The position numbers and the translations under genes are program-made. The notes beneath the pieces are model-generated. The model did not search any database, was not told where the DNA came from, and saw only the letters and a list, made by a program, of their open reading frames with translations. From positions 1 to 31,760 of the forward strand of contig JBBPYR010000121.1 in NCBI GenBank assembly GCA_038199755.1: DNA of 31,760 nt, written 5' to 3'. Shown in pieces: positions 7,170 to 14,442 of this stretch (position 1 is its first letter; every line of letters begins with the position of its first letter). The DNA is from JBBPYR01 sp038199755. GTDB taxonomy: Bacteria; Chloroflexota; Ktedonobacteria; Ktedonobacterales; Ktedonobacteraceae.

Positions 7170-8030
7170 ATGCATAAACAAGTCCAAGTGAAGCTCTTCG
7201 GTGCTACTTCCATTGTTAAAGGGTACATTGCTGTCATCGCCCTTTTACTGTTTGCTGCGTTTCTCGTTTCTACTCTTCATCCATCAGTCGCCCAAGCACA
7301 GACTAAAAGACCAGCATACTCCTGTGGAGGTAATCCGGGTACAGGCCATTGTTATGCTACTGCCGTCTGGGATGGGCGCGTCACTGGGGCAAGTACCAAT
7401 ATTAGTGTCACGCATATGGTAGGTGGTGATTACTTCGCTCTCCAAGATCTATGGCTGATTGATCGAAATATTGGCCTTCCCGAGAACTGCCAAGTTGATC
7501 CAACTTTCCCGAATGGCGTTTGTTGGGTAGAAGCGGGTATTATCGCTTATGGTTCTAATTCGTCCAAGTATCCTAATAGTGAACGCTGGTTCTGGGCAGA
7601 CCTACGGCCCGGCAGCCATTACTATGATCATCCAGCTACCGGGACACTGCACAGTCAGGACTACAGTCTCTCTGCCCTGATGGATATATTCCAATCGGGC
7701 ACAAACCAGTATACAATCAGCATTAACAACAATAATAGCGGTACAGGCGTAACTGGACTGATTGCCTACTCCACAGGTAATACGATGCGCCCTGATGCTA
7801 TTAGAGCAGGACTCGAAATCTCAGGAACTGGTGGATGGCAAGTCCCAATTACCCATTTTACACAGAATTTTTGGAGAGCACTCGATAACAATTGGCATCC
7901 ACAAACAAGTGAAGGAGCACCGCAAACTCCCAATATTCCTGCGGATGGTTATTGGAACATACCTCCTGCAAGCAACGGTTCAAATAATGGTGGCGATTGG
8001 GTAACGTGCATCACAGGTGCAGGTTGCTAG
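7170..8030 (+). CDS. Exported protein of unknown function with six cysteines
   Basis: I do not recognise a family. The ATG at 7170 is chosen because AGAAGGAGC precedes it and a clear Sec signal peptide follows: basic residues, a hydrophobic core at about 17-34 and AQA at 41-43 as the likely signal peptidase I site. The upstream in-frame extension to 7011 lacks these. The mature part has six cysteines (about 52, 61, 107, 118, 280, 286), which fits disulfides outside the cell. It is rich in Trp, Tyr, Gly and Asn, with repeated aromatic motifs such as SERWFWADLRPGSHYYDH. The stop is followed by a long imperfect hairpin. Possible roles include carbohydrate or surface binding, but this is speculation. 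Confidence 0.78.
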   Translation: MHKQVQVKLFGATSIVKGYIAVIALLLFAAFLVSTLHPSVAQAQTKRPAYSCGGNPGTGHCYATAVWDGRVTGASTNISVTHMVGGDYFALQDLWLIDRNIGLPENCQVDPTFPNGVCWVEAGIIAYGSNSSKYPNSERWFWADLRPGSHYYDHPATGTLHSQDYSLSALMDIFQSGTNQYTISINNNNSGTGVTGLIAYSTGNTMRPDAIRAGLEISGTGGWQVPITHFTQNFWRALDNNWHPQTSEGAPQTPNIPADGYWNIPPASNGSNNGGDWVTCITGAGC

Positions 8031-8040
8031 GAATCTAAGT

Positions 8041-8151
8041 AACGCGATGTGCAAGTTTTTTTGAAATCACGCTCAAAAGAGTCTTTGCAAGTGCAAAATT
8101 TCGTCGAAAACGTGTCAAATTCACGCGCAAAAAAAACTTGCGCATTGCGTT
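8041..8151. repeat. Long imperfect inverted repeat between two exported-protein genes
   Basis: About 23 nt at 8041-8063 pair with 8128-8151 with two mismatches; each arm contains a run of seven or eight T or A. The spacer of about 64 nt has no ORF. It fills the gap between the genes at 7170 and 8166 and may act as a terminator for the former, or be a remnant mobile repeat. Confidence 0.55.
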
Positions 8152-8165
8152 GAGTAGAAAGAAAC

Positions 8166-8702
8166 ATGCTTATGAAGATCAGGCAATCAATTCTACTATC
8201 CTCAGGTCTTTTGGCCTCTATGCTTGCCCTAGTAGTTGTGCTGAGTTTCGCTTGGAACACAAATACGTCTTATCAAGCGTCCCCAAATTCGAGAACTCTT
8301 GATCATAATAAGGCTCAATACCAGGGGCAGAAACTCCAGTCTGCTATTGGAGTACCCGCTATCACTCCAAGCCAACCAGGCATTCCTGCCTTTACAATAG
8401 ATGACGTAAAGCACTATCTCGCTAGCCACTCTTTTGAAGGAGGACCAACCGTCGATAGAAGCTCTTACAGTATCGATACTATCCAATTCCTTAAAGCAAA
8501 GCAAGCAAGTGTGCTTATGCAGGGAGAGGTAGTAGGTCTTCCAGATGACGCTCTAGTGTGCTATACCGTTCTACGTGGACCATTCATTCTGCAAAACGTC
8601 CGAATGCCTCCCGGAGAACCGATCCCTGCAACGCCGATCGCCTCGCGAGGAGTTGAAGTGTTTGATGCTCGTACTGGAAATCTCCTTGTATGGGGAACAT
8701 AG
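8166..8702 (+). CDS. Membrane-anchored or secreted protein of unknown function
   Basis: The product is 178 residues (or 176 from the ATG at 8172) and is not recognised. A hydrophobic segment at about 8-30 without a clear AxA site makes an N-terminal anchor or uncleaved signal likely. The outer part has a Ser/Asn/Gln-rich linker, then FTIDDVKHYLASHSFEGGPTV, a short folded region of about 100 residues, and ends VEVFDARTGNLLVWGT. The last motif resembles a single strand-turn of PQQ-like propellers, which is notable because a PQQ-like propeller gene follows. The ribosome site is weak (AGAAAG). Orientation and composition match the neighbouring 7170 gene. Confidence 0.68.
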   Translation: MLMKIRQSILLSSGLLASMLALVVVLSFAWNTNTSYQASPNSRTLDHNKAQYQGQKLQSAIGVPAITPSQPGIPAFTIDDVKHYLASHSFEGGPTVDRSSYSIDTIQFLKAKQASVLMQGEVVGLPDDALVCYTVLRGPFILQNVRMPPGEPIPATPIASRGVEVFDARTGNLLVWGT

Positions 8703-8721
8703 AAACGGAAGGCACAGTTAC

Positions 8722-8752
8722 AAGAAATGGGGAATGATATGCCCCATTTCTT
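8722..8752 (+). terminator. Hairpin after the 8166 gene
   Basis: AAGAAATGGGG (8722-8732) pairs perfectly with CCCCATTTCTT (8742-8752), with an AT-rich trailer. Probable terminator. Confidence 0.6.
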
Positions 8753-8857
8753 ATAATATGATAAAATGCTTTTATAGATAAAGAAATCTAAGCCTACCTC
8801 TAGCAATAATTATGTATGAGCACTTCGCAATCTTTTAGCACTTCAAGGGAGTGGTGT

Positions 8858-9949
8858 ATGAAGTACATCCTTACATCTTGTGCAGACGAAGAGTATCAAC
8901 CCACTATATTCTCATCATCACCATCACTAGCGGGTTTACATGCCTGTATACTCTCTGAGGGCCTGTCTATTCTTGATACCGAGGATTGGGCAAGACGATG
9001 GTGTGTCCGTATTACTGTTTCTGAGCTTCCATATCCAGTACTGGGGGTTATAAGCTATCCTCCACTTCCCCTGAGTTTCTCCCATATCGCTGTTCTGAAG
9101 GATGTGGTCTATGCCAGCGCGGAAAACGGTTCTATCTATGCATTTGCTAAAGCAGAAGGAACACTTTTATGGCAGCAAGGGCCTGCATTTGATCATGCAT
9201 TTCTAACCATTGTGAATGATGTTCTCTATGCTGGCTCTCGCACGCTCTCTGCACTGAACGCGCAGAGCGGAGAACTCTATTGGAGCTACCCTACGCAAGA
9301 TGTTGTAACCTCATTGCCTATCGTTGAGAATGGTGTTGTCTATGCCAGTTCCTATGATGGATACCTCTATGCTCTTGATGCCCAGAAGGAAACATTATGC
9401 TGGGCGTATAATACTGGCTCTCGTATCTATCAAGCTCCGGCAGTTACACATGGGATGGTTTATGTTGCTACTTCGGAGGGCAGAAATAATTTCTACGCTT
9501 TCGATGCCTATGATGGCTCAATACGCTGGCGCACGACTATTCAGGCGGGCCATTACTCGCCCGTTGTTGTCGATAATGTCATTTGTGTTGGAGACGATGC
9601 ATCCATCGCTACTTTCGATGCCCAGAATGGAACACTTCTCTGGCGGCAGAACATCAGTGGAACTCTTTCTGCTGATTTTCTCCATATTGGAGGAGTAATA
9701 TATGCCACTTCTAGTGAAGGCATAGATGCCATTGATATAACGACTGGGCAACGGGTATGGCACAGTTCGTTGTCTGGAAATGACTTTACTCACCTGAGCA
9801 CTCCAATGCACATACATGGAGAGCTATATATAGTTGCATATAACCGTCGTCATCGTCCTACGCTGTACTGGCTCAACAAAGCTACAGGGGAAGCACAAAA
9901 AATTGTCTCGTTTGGCGATCATATTCAATTATTCACAGTAGTTCCTTAG
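8858..9949 (+). CDS. PQQ-like (BamB-type) beta-propeller protein
   Basis: The ATG at 8858 follows TCAAGGGAG; the upstream in-frame ATG at 8816 has no such site. The 363-residue protein contains about seven blades of the PQQ-enzyme-repeat type: GSIYAFAKAEGTLLW, LSALNAQSGELYW, GYLYALDAQKETLCW, NNFYAFDAYDGSIRW, ASIATFDAQNGTLLW, EGIDAIDITTGQRVW and PTLYWLNKATGEA. No signal peptide or membrane segment is seen, so it is probably cytoplasmic, unlike BamB. No PQQ-dehydrogenase catalytic region is present. In Chloroflexota such propellers often appear as C-terminal sensor modules of Ser/Thr kinases; here it stands alone, about 2 kb from a kinase-like gene. The role is probably protein or ligand binding. 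Confidence 0.8.
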   Translation: MKYILTSCADEEYQPTIFSSSPSLAGLHACILSEGLSILDTEDWARRWCVRITVSELPYPVLGVISYPPLPLSFSHIAVLKDVVYASAENGSIYAFAKAEGTLLWQQGPAFDHAFLTIVNDVLYAGSRTLSALNAQSGELYWSYPTQDVVTSLPIVENGVVYASSYDGYLYALDAQKETLCWAYNTGSRIYQAPAVTHGMVYVATSEGRNNFYAFDAYDGSIRWRTTIQAGHYSPVVVDNVICVGDDASIATFDAQNGTLLWRQNISGTLSADFLHIGGVIYATSSEGIDAIDITTGQRVWHSSLSGNDFTHLSTPMHIHGELYIVAYNRRHRPTLYWLNKATGEAQKIVSFGDHIQLFTVVP

Positions 9950-9997
9950 AGCACAACAGGAATAACGAAGTTGATAATGAGAGTCAAAGCGGTATCT

Positions 9998-10537
9998 TCA
10001 ATTTGCGGCATCAGTGAGAATTGTTCCCTGAAGGTCCGCTCCACTGAGATTAGTTTCATGAAGGGTAGCTTGGTTCAGATTGGCTTCATGCAAGTCGGCT
10101 TCACTAAGATCTGCATTACTCAAGTCGGCCCGCCCCAGATTGGCTCCGTGAAGGTCAGCCCTTCGGAGTATTGCTTTTGTAAGCTGTGCGCCATCGAGAT
10201 TAGCTGCACCCAGATAGGCTTGTCTGAGATTTGCCTCATGAAGGTCAACTCTGGCTAGATCTGCTGTATTCAGATTAGCTTTCGTGAGATTGGCCCCCTG
10301 AAAGACGGTTCCTTGTAGGAACGCCCCTCCAAGGTCGGCTCCTTGCAGGACTGCCCCACTAAAGTTTGCTCCCTGTAAGATTGCTCCACTGAAATCTACT
10401 GCACGAAGATCTCTCCCTCGCAAATCTGCTTCACTGAGAAGAGCCAACATCTCTGGATGATCCTGCCTCCACTGGTTCCATACAAGAACCCCTTTATTTA
10501 GAAGGTCAAGGTGATGTGGATCGGCTGTGAACTTCAT
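9998..10537 (-). CDS. Pentapeptide-repeat protein
   Basis: The start at 10537 is set by AGGGAGGAAAA directly upstream; the longer frame to 10591 covers the promoter region. The product is 179 residues. Residues about 36-177 consist of some 28 tandem A(D/N)LXX pentapeptides (ADLRG, AVDFSG, ANFSG, ADLHE, ANLGR and others), which form a right-handed quadrilateral beta-helix. The first 30 residues carry HHLDLLNKGVLVWNQWRQDHPEM, an N-terminal motif found before the repeats in many cyanobacterial and Chloroflexota members. Some relatives mimic DNA and protect gyrase, but nothing here shows that. It lies downstream of the kinase-like gene in the same orientation. Confidence 0.9.
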   Translation of the reverse strand: MKFTADPHHLDLLNKGVLVWNQWRQDHPEMLALLSEADLRGRDLRAVDFSGAILQGANFSGAVLQGADLGGAFLQGTVFQGANLTKANLNTADLARVDLHEANLRQAYLGAANLDGAQLTKAILRRADLHGANLGRADLSNADLSEADLHEANLNQATLHETNLSGADLQGTILTDAAN

Positions 10538-10590
10538 TTTTCCTCCCTTTTCCAATGTCATACGAATTGTTTCATCATACTTCCTTCTCA

Positions 10591-10596
10591 ATTATA
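10591..10596 (-). promoter_or_regulatory. Probable -10 box for the pentapeptide-repeat gene
   Basis: TATAAT reads on the minus strand about 54 bp before the chosen start. No good -35 hexamer was found at 16-18 bp, so the assignment is weak. Confidence 0.35.
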
Positions 10597-10679
10597 CTAC
10601 GAGAAAATGCTATTACGTTACCCTTTATCGCGAGGGCGTGGTACATATTATCATTTGTAGAGGTTAAAGCCTTGAATGC

Positions 10680-11522
10680 TTACTTTCCCTGATCTAAACT
10701 CGCTTGCTCAAGGGCGGTAGCGAAGGCTGTAATGGTTGTAAAACGGCGATTTGGATCTTTCTCAAGAGCCGTCAATACGACTTCCTCAACAAGTGGAGAA
10801 CGATGTGTAAGTTTGTCTCTCAAGGGTGGCGGAGGTGTTTCAACATGCTGAGTGAGAACCTCTTCTGCTGAACCAGTGAAGGGTAGTACGCCTGAGAGCC
10901 ACTCGTAAACCATAATACCAAGGGCATATTGATCACTGGCTTTCTGTGGGTTTCCTAAGATTTGCTCAGGTGCGGCGTAGAGGACGGAGGAAAGTGACAA
11001 TTCAGTCTGTAGATATACAGGTTTGGCAAAGCCAAAGTCGCTCACAAGCACTTTGTTCCCGTCTCCAAGTAAAATGTTTTCTGGCTTGAGACGAGCATGA
11101 AGAATATCTTGATCATGCGCATAGTGTAGCGCACTAGCACTTTGTTTTACATAAGCTACGATTGTTTCAAGTGGGACACGAGATCCTTTTGGATATTGTT
11201 GTCTGACAGAACCATTAGCAGCATAGTAGGTTACAAGATATAGCAACGCATCTTTTCCATAGGCTTGCTCACCTAAATTATAGAAGGGAACAATATTGGG
11301 ATGATCTAAGCGGGCCATGATATGTGCAACATGAATAAAAGCATCGCTGGTATGATGCTCCACCACATTCCCTCCCGTTTTCATCCGCTTATCTAATACT
11401 TTAATTACTACCTGCTTCTGGTTGTGCTGATCTTCGCCAAGGTAGACTTCAATGAACGCATCTTGCTTCAAAAGTTTCAAGAGTTGATAATTGCCAATAA
11501 CCTGTTGGATACGATCAAACAT
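10680..11522 (-). CDS. Ser/Thr protein kinase-like protein, probable pseudokinase
   Basis: From the ATG at 11522 (GGGAG upstream) the protein has 280 residues and a single kinase-fold domain, with no transmembrane segment or sensor tail. VVIK (Lys41) matches the ATP-anchoring lysine, SDFG (Asp162) the magnesium site, AAPEQ the activation-segment end and SDQYALGIMVYEW the F-helix region. Two key places deviate. The glycine loop reads LKQDAFIEVYLGED without GxGxxG. The catalytic loop reads HARLKPEN (142-149) where HRDLKPEN is expected, so the catalytic base Asp is Arg144. Nucleotide binding may remain, but phosphotransfer is doubtful; a scaffold or allosteric role is more likely. TATAAT boxes lie upstream at 11572-11582. 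Confidence 0.82.
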   Translation of the reverse strand: MFDRIQQVIGNYQLLKLLKQDAFIEVYLGEDQHNQKQVVIKVLDKRMKTGGNVVEHHTSDAFIHVAHIMARLDHPNIVPFYNLGEQAYGKDALLYLVTYYAANGSVRQQYPKGSRVPLETIVAYVKQSASALHYAHDQDILHARLKPENILLGDGNKVLVSDFGFAKPVYLQTELSLSSVLYAAPEQILGNPQKASDQYALGIMVYEWLSGVLPFTGSAEEVLTQHVETPPPPLRDKLTHRSPLVEEVVLTALEKDPNRRFTTITAFATALEQASLDQGK

Positions 11523-11601
11523 ACTGGTCTCCCAGATAATAAGTTCACAACATAGACTTCTTAACACAGGTATTATATTATATACTCTAATTAAGAGGTA
11601 G

Positions 11602-12705
11602 TTACCCTTTGACATCTACGCCTACTAATTGATGAATGTTCTTCAAGCCTTCTTTTTCCATAAAAGCAACAATACCTCTATTTATCCGTCCTGGTAAGGC
11701 TGTGCCTTCTCCGCGAATGCCTGTGACAACTTGGACAACGTTGGCACCAGCTTTCATTTTCTCCAATGCGGTCTGTGCGTCTTTCACGCCACCTACGCCA
11801 ATAATAGCGATTTTCCCCTTTGTGTGCCGATAAATATGCGCTACCTGCTCGGTCGCCATTCTCCGATAATCCGGGTCATCGCCACTGAGTCCTCCCGCCT
11901 CTTTGCGCCAGTGCTCACTGTACTTTGCTTTAATGTCCGGATTTATGGTGGTATTCGTTGCGATGATACCAGTCAAGCCGTTATCCAACACCACTTCAAT
12001 GACATCATCTATCGCTTCTGCTGATAGTTCCGGCGCAATTTTTACAAACAGGGGCTTTCTTCCACCCATGCTATCCATCGTTTCATTGACGGCTTGAACG
12101 ATTTCAGTTAGAGGCTTTTTGTCCTGTAAGGCACGAAGCCCCGGAGTATTTGGTGAGGAGACATTAATTGCAAAATATGCAGCATAGGCATACGTTTTTT
12201 CAGCAACCGTTGCATGTGCGCGCGGGGCGTCTTCTGCCGAAACTTCTTTATTCTTCCCCAAGCTTATGCCAATCGGAATTCCGCTCCCGTTGTAGCGTTC
12301 AAGATTATGCGCCACCACTGCCATACCAGGGCTGTTAAAGCCAAGCCTGTTCAGGGTTACGCCAGGGGCAAGCATAAATTGGCGTGGCTTCGGGTTGCCC
12401 TTTTGCGGATACGCGACAACGGTACCGACCTCAACGCCCGAAAAGCCGAGTGTATATAAGGCTTTTACCGCTCGTCCTGCTTTATCCCAGCCAGCACCAA
12501 CCATGACGGGATTTTCTAACTCAACACCGCCGATGACCACACGTAGTCTTTCATCGCTAAAGTGTTGGTGATGGTCGGCAAACTGTTGCAACAGTTTGAG
12601 CGTAAAGGGTGTAGCTTCTGCTAAATGGAGTGCCTCTCGTGCTCTCGTATGCCAGGTTTCCGAGTCAAGCCTCATTAGAGCAGGGGCAATAATTTCTTTG
12701 AACAT
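11602..12705 (-). CDS. pyrD: Dihydroorotate dehydrogenase (quinone), class 2
   Basis: The 367-residue enzyme oxidises dihydroorotate to orotate with FMN and passes electrons to a membrane quinone (pyrimidine synthesis). The family pattern is clear: VGAGWDKAGRAVKAL near the FMN site, RLGFNSPGM, INVSSPNTPGLR with the catalytic serine of class 2 enzymes, FVKIAPELS, IIATNTTI, GGLSG and IIGVGGVKDAQTALEKMKAGANVVQV. The N-terminal helix region (about 1-45), which in class 2 enzymes reaches the membrane, is present. The kinase-like gene follows 79 bp downstream. A TTGCTG-18-TATACT promoter at 12717-12746 would give an almost leaderless transcript. Confidence 0.95.
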   Translation of the reverse strand: MFKEIIAPALMRLDSETWHTRAREALHLAEATPFTLKLLQQFADHHQHFSDERLRVVIGGVELENPVMVGAGWDKAGRAVKALYTLGFSGVEVGTVVAYPQKGNPKPRQFMLAPGVTLNRLGFNSPGMAVVAHNLERYNGSGIPIGISLGKNKEVSAEDAPRAHATVAEKTYAYAAYFAINVSSPNTPGLRALQDKKPLTEIVQAVNETMDSMGGRKPLFVKIAPELSAEAIDDVIEVVLDNGLTGIIATNTTINPDIKAKYSEHWRKEAGGLSGDDPDYRRMATEQVAHIYRHTKGKIAIIGVGGVKDAQTALEKMKAGANVVQVVTGIRGEGTALPGRINRGIVAFMEKEGLKNIHQLVGVDVKG

Positions 12706-12716
12706 ATCGTCTCATA

Positions 12717-12746
12717 AGTATAGCATGATAATCTGTTAGCCAGCAA
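12717..12746 (-). promoter_or_regulatory. Possible pyrD promoter
   Basis: On the minus strand TTGCTG is followed after 18 bp by TATACT. Transcription would begin about 5 nt before the pyrD ATG, so the message would be nearly leaderless. This matches the lack of a clear ribosome site but is unproven. Confidence 0.3.
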
Positions 12747-12940
12747 TATTGTATTTGCCTCTCTCAGTGCCATTTAAAAGTCGCGAGACAGCGTCTCTCA
12801 GACCATTTTTTCGCTTGCTGCCGTAGGCAGCAAGCGAAAACAAGGAAAAAGGGATTTTATGGGGACACCCCATGCCCCGCCAAGTGGCTCGCCGCCCCTT
12901 GGAACCCTGCTTTTGGCAACTTTTACAAAGCTTGTTGGGG
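12747..12940. other. Gene-free part of the pyrD-gdhA divergent region
   Basis: No coding sequence is convincing. GAGAC/GTCTC forms a small hairpin at about 12784-12796. A strong one joins 12808-12822 to 12826-12840 (TTTTCGCTTGCTGCC and its complement, 15 bp, 3-nt loop). Its flanks are T-rich on the left and A-rich on the right, so it is not a standard U-tract terminator on either strand. Confidence 0.55.
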
Positions 12941-12969
12941 TTGTGGTTAGTTGTAGGGGATGGTATACT
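12941..12969 (+). promoter_or_regulatory. gdhA promoter
   Basis: TTGTGG (12941-12946), a 17-bp spacer and TATACT (12964-12969) form a good sigma-70-type promoter. It would give a leader of about 135 nt before the gdhA ATG. Confidence 0.6.
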
Positions 12970-12996
12970 GGGAAGTAGAAATAGAGACAGGCATGT

Positions 12997-13023
12997 AGCC
13001 CGCCCCCACAAAAGGCGGGCTTT
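12997..13023 (+). promoter_or_regulatory. Terminator-like hairpin in the gdhA leader
   Basis: AGCCCGCC (12997-13004) pairs with GGCGGGCT (13014-13021) and is followed by TT then C. It lies between the promoter and the gene, so premature termination (attenuation) is possible. The short U-run makes this uncertain. Confidence 0.4.
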
Positions 13024-13072
13024 CCTGTGGTATAGATGAAGCAGTGTTGCTTCTTTTGCATTGTTGCAGCAA

Positions 13073-13089
13073 TGACCAATGATTGGTCA
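13073..13089 (+). promoter_or_regulatory. Operator-like palindrome before gdhA
   Basis: TGACCAAT and ATTGGTCA form a perfect 8-bp dyad around one central G. It ends 5 bp before the AAGGAGGT ribosome site. A repressor or RNA hairpin could act here. Confidence 0.4.
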
Positions 13090-13110
13090 ATGCCAAGGAG
13101 GTTGATTACA

Positions 13111-14364
13111 ATGGCGATTGATGTTGTAAGTCCGTTTGATGTAGCAGTGTCTCAATTTGACGAGGCCGCCGATATGCTTGGGCTTTCACAGGCCCTGCGG
13201 GCGATTTTGCGTAAGCCAAAACGCGAACTTATTGTTAATTTTCCGGTGCGTATGGATAATGGCGATGTCGAGATGTTTACGGGCTATCGCGTCCAGCATA
13301 ATATTACGCGTGGACCGGCCAAAGGTGGCATCCGTTTCAGCCCGCAAGTCTCGCTTGATGAGGTACGCGCCTTGGCGATGTGGATGACCTGGAAATGCGC
13401 AGTGGTGGGTATTCCCTTTGGTGGCGCGAAGGGCGGCGTTCTGTGCGATCCGCACACGATGTCAAGTAGCGAACTGGAACGGCTGTCACGCCGTTATGCT
13501 ACCGAAATCTCCATCCTGATTGGACCCAATAGCGACATTCCCGCCCCTGATATGAACACCAATCCACAGATTATGGCCTGGATGATGGATACCTTTTCGA
13601 TGCATCAGGGGTACTCCGTGCCCGCCGTTATCACGGGTAAACCACTGGCGATAGGTGGTAGCGAGGGTAGGCTGGAGGCGACGGCACGCGGTGTGCAAAT
13701 CGTGACACGTGAAGCATTGCGTATGCTGAACATGCGGCCAGAACGTTGCTCTGTGGTGGTACAGGGCTTCGGCAATGTGGGGAGTATCACGGCACGTCTA
13801 CTACAAGATTTGGGCTGCAAGATTGTGGCATTGAGCGATATCAGAGGCGGCGTCTACAATGCTAACGGCATCGATGTACATGCCGCATTGCGTTTCTCGA
13901 AGGAGCATGGCAATCTGGGTGGTCTGCCGGGAACTGAGATCGTGACGAACGCCGACCTACTCGAACTCCCCTGTGATATCCTGGTACCAGCCGCACTCGA
14001 AAACCAGATCACCGAGCGTAACGCGACTCGCATTCAAGCAAAGTTAATTATTGAGGCTGCTAATGGTCCCACCACGCCGGAGGCTGACCGCATACTCAAT
14101 GATCGCGGCGTGACGATTGTTCCTGACATCTTGGCAAACGCGGGCGGCGTCACCGTCAGCTACTTTGAATGGGTGCAGGACCTGCAACGTTTCTTCTGGT
14201 CTGAAGATGAGATTAATCATCGCCTGGAAACAATCATGATGCGCTCATTTGAGGCCACGCGCACTAAGGCCGAGGAGCAAAACACGAATCTTCGCATGGG
14301 AGCGTACTTGCTCGCCGTTGCCAGAGTCGCCGAGGCCACCGAACTACGCGGCGTCTACCCCTGA
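13111..14364 (+). CDS. gdhA: Glutamate dehydrogenase (Glu/Leu/Phe/Val family)
   Basis: This 417-residue hexameric-type enzyme interconverts glutamate and 2-oxoglutarate plus ammonia. The ATG at 13111 follows AAGGAGGT at the right spacing; the in-frame ATG at 13036 lies upstream of that site. Diagnostic segments are GPAKGGIRFSP (substrate Lys71), MTWKCAVVGIPFGGAKGGV (Lys95 and Lys107), GPNSDIPAPDMNT, GFGNVGS in the nucleotide-binding fold (about 219-225) and EAANGPTTPEAD. Length and motifs match the 410-430-residue RocG/GudB-like group. NAD versus NADP preference cannot be decided by eye. The leader carries a promoter, a hairpin and a palindrome, which suggests regulated expression. Confidence 0.95.
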   Translation: MAIDVVSPFDVAVSQFDEAADMLGLSQALRAILRKPKRELIVNFPVRMDNGDVEMFTGYRVQHNITRGPAKGGIRFSPQVSLDEVRALAMWMTWKCAVVGIPFGGAKGGVLCDPHTMSSSELERLSRRYATEISILIGPNSDIPAPDMNTNPQIMAWMMDTFSMHQGYSVPAVITGKPLAIGGSEGRLEATARGVQIVTREALRMLNMRPERCSVVVQGFGNVGSITARLLQDLGCKIVALSDIRGGVYNANGIDVHAALRFSKEHGNLGGLPGTEIVTNADLLELPCDILVPAALENQITERNATRIQAKLIIEAANGPTTPEADRILNDRGVTIVPDILANAGGVTVSYFEWVQDLQRFFWSEDEINHRLETIMMRSFEATRTKAEEQNTNLRMGAYLLAVARVAEATELRGVYP

Positions 14365-14385
14365 TCCCTGCTTATCCGCTACCCA

Positions 14386-14442
14386 GACAGTGCAATAAGA
14401 AGCAGGCCACACGACGTGTGGCCTGCTTCTTATTGCACTGTC
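14386..14442. terminator. 27-bp perfect hairpin between gdhA and recJ
   Basis: Arms 14386-14412 and 14416-14442 are perfect with a 3-nt loop. The right arm contains the recJ stop codon and its last four sense codons, so the hairpin is partly coding. No U-tract follows on either strand. It probably serves as a bidirectional terminator for the convergent genes. Confidence 0.8.

Noticed and set aside
9971..10258. 95-residue plus-strand ORF
   Set aside because: It is the antisense frame of the pentapeptide repeats, which creates regular but meaningless peptides.
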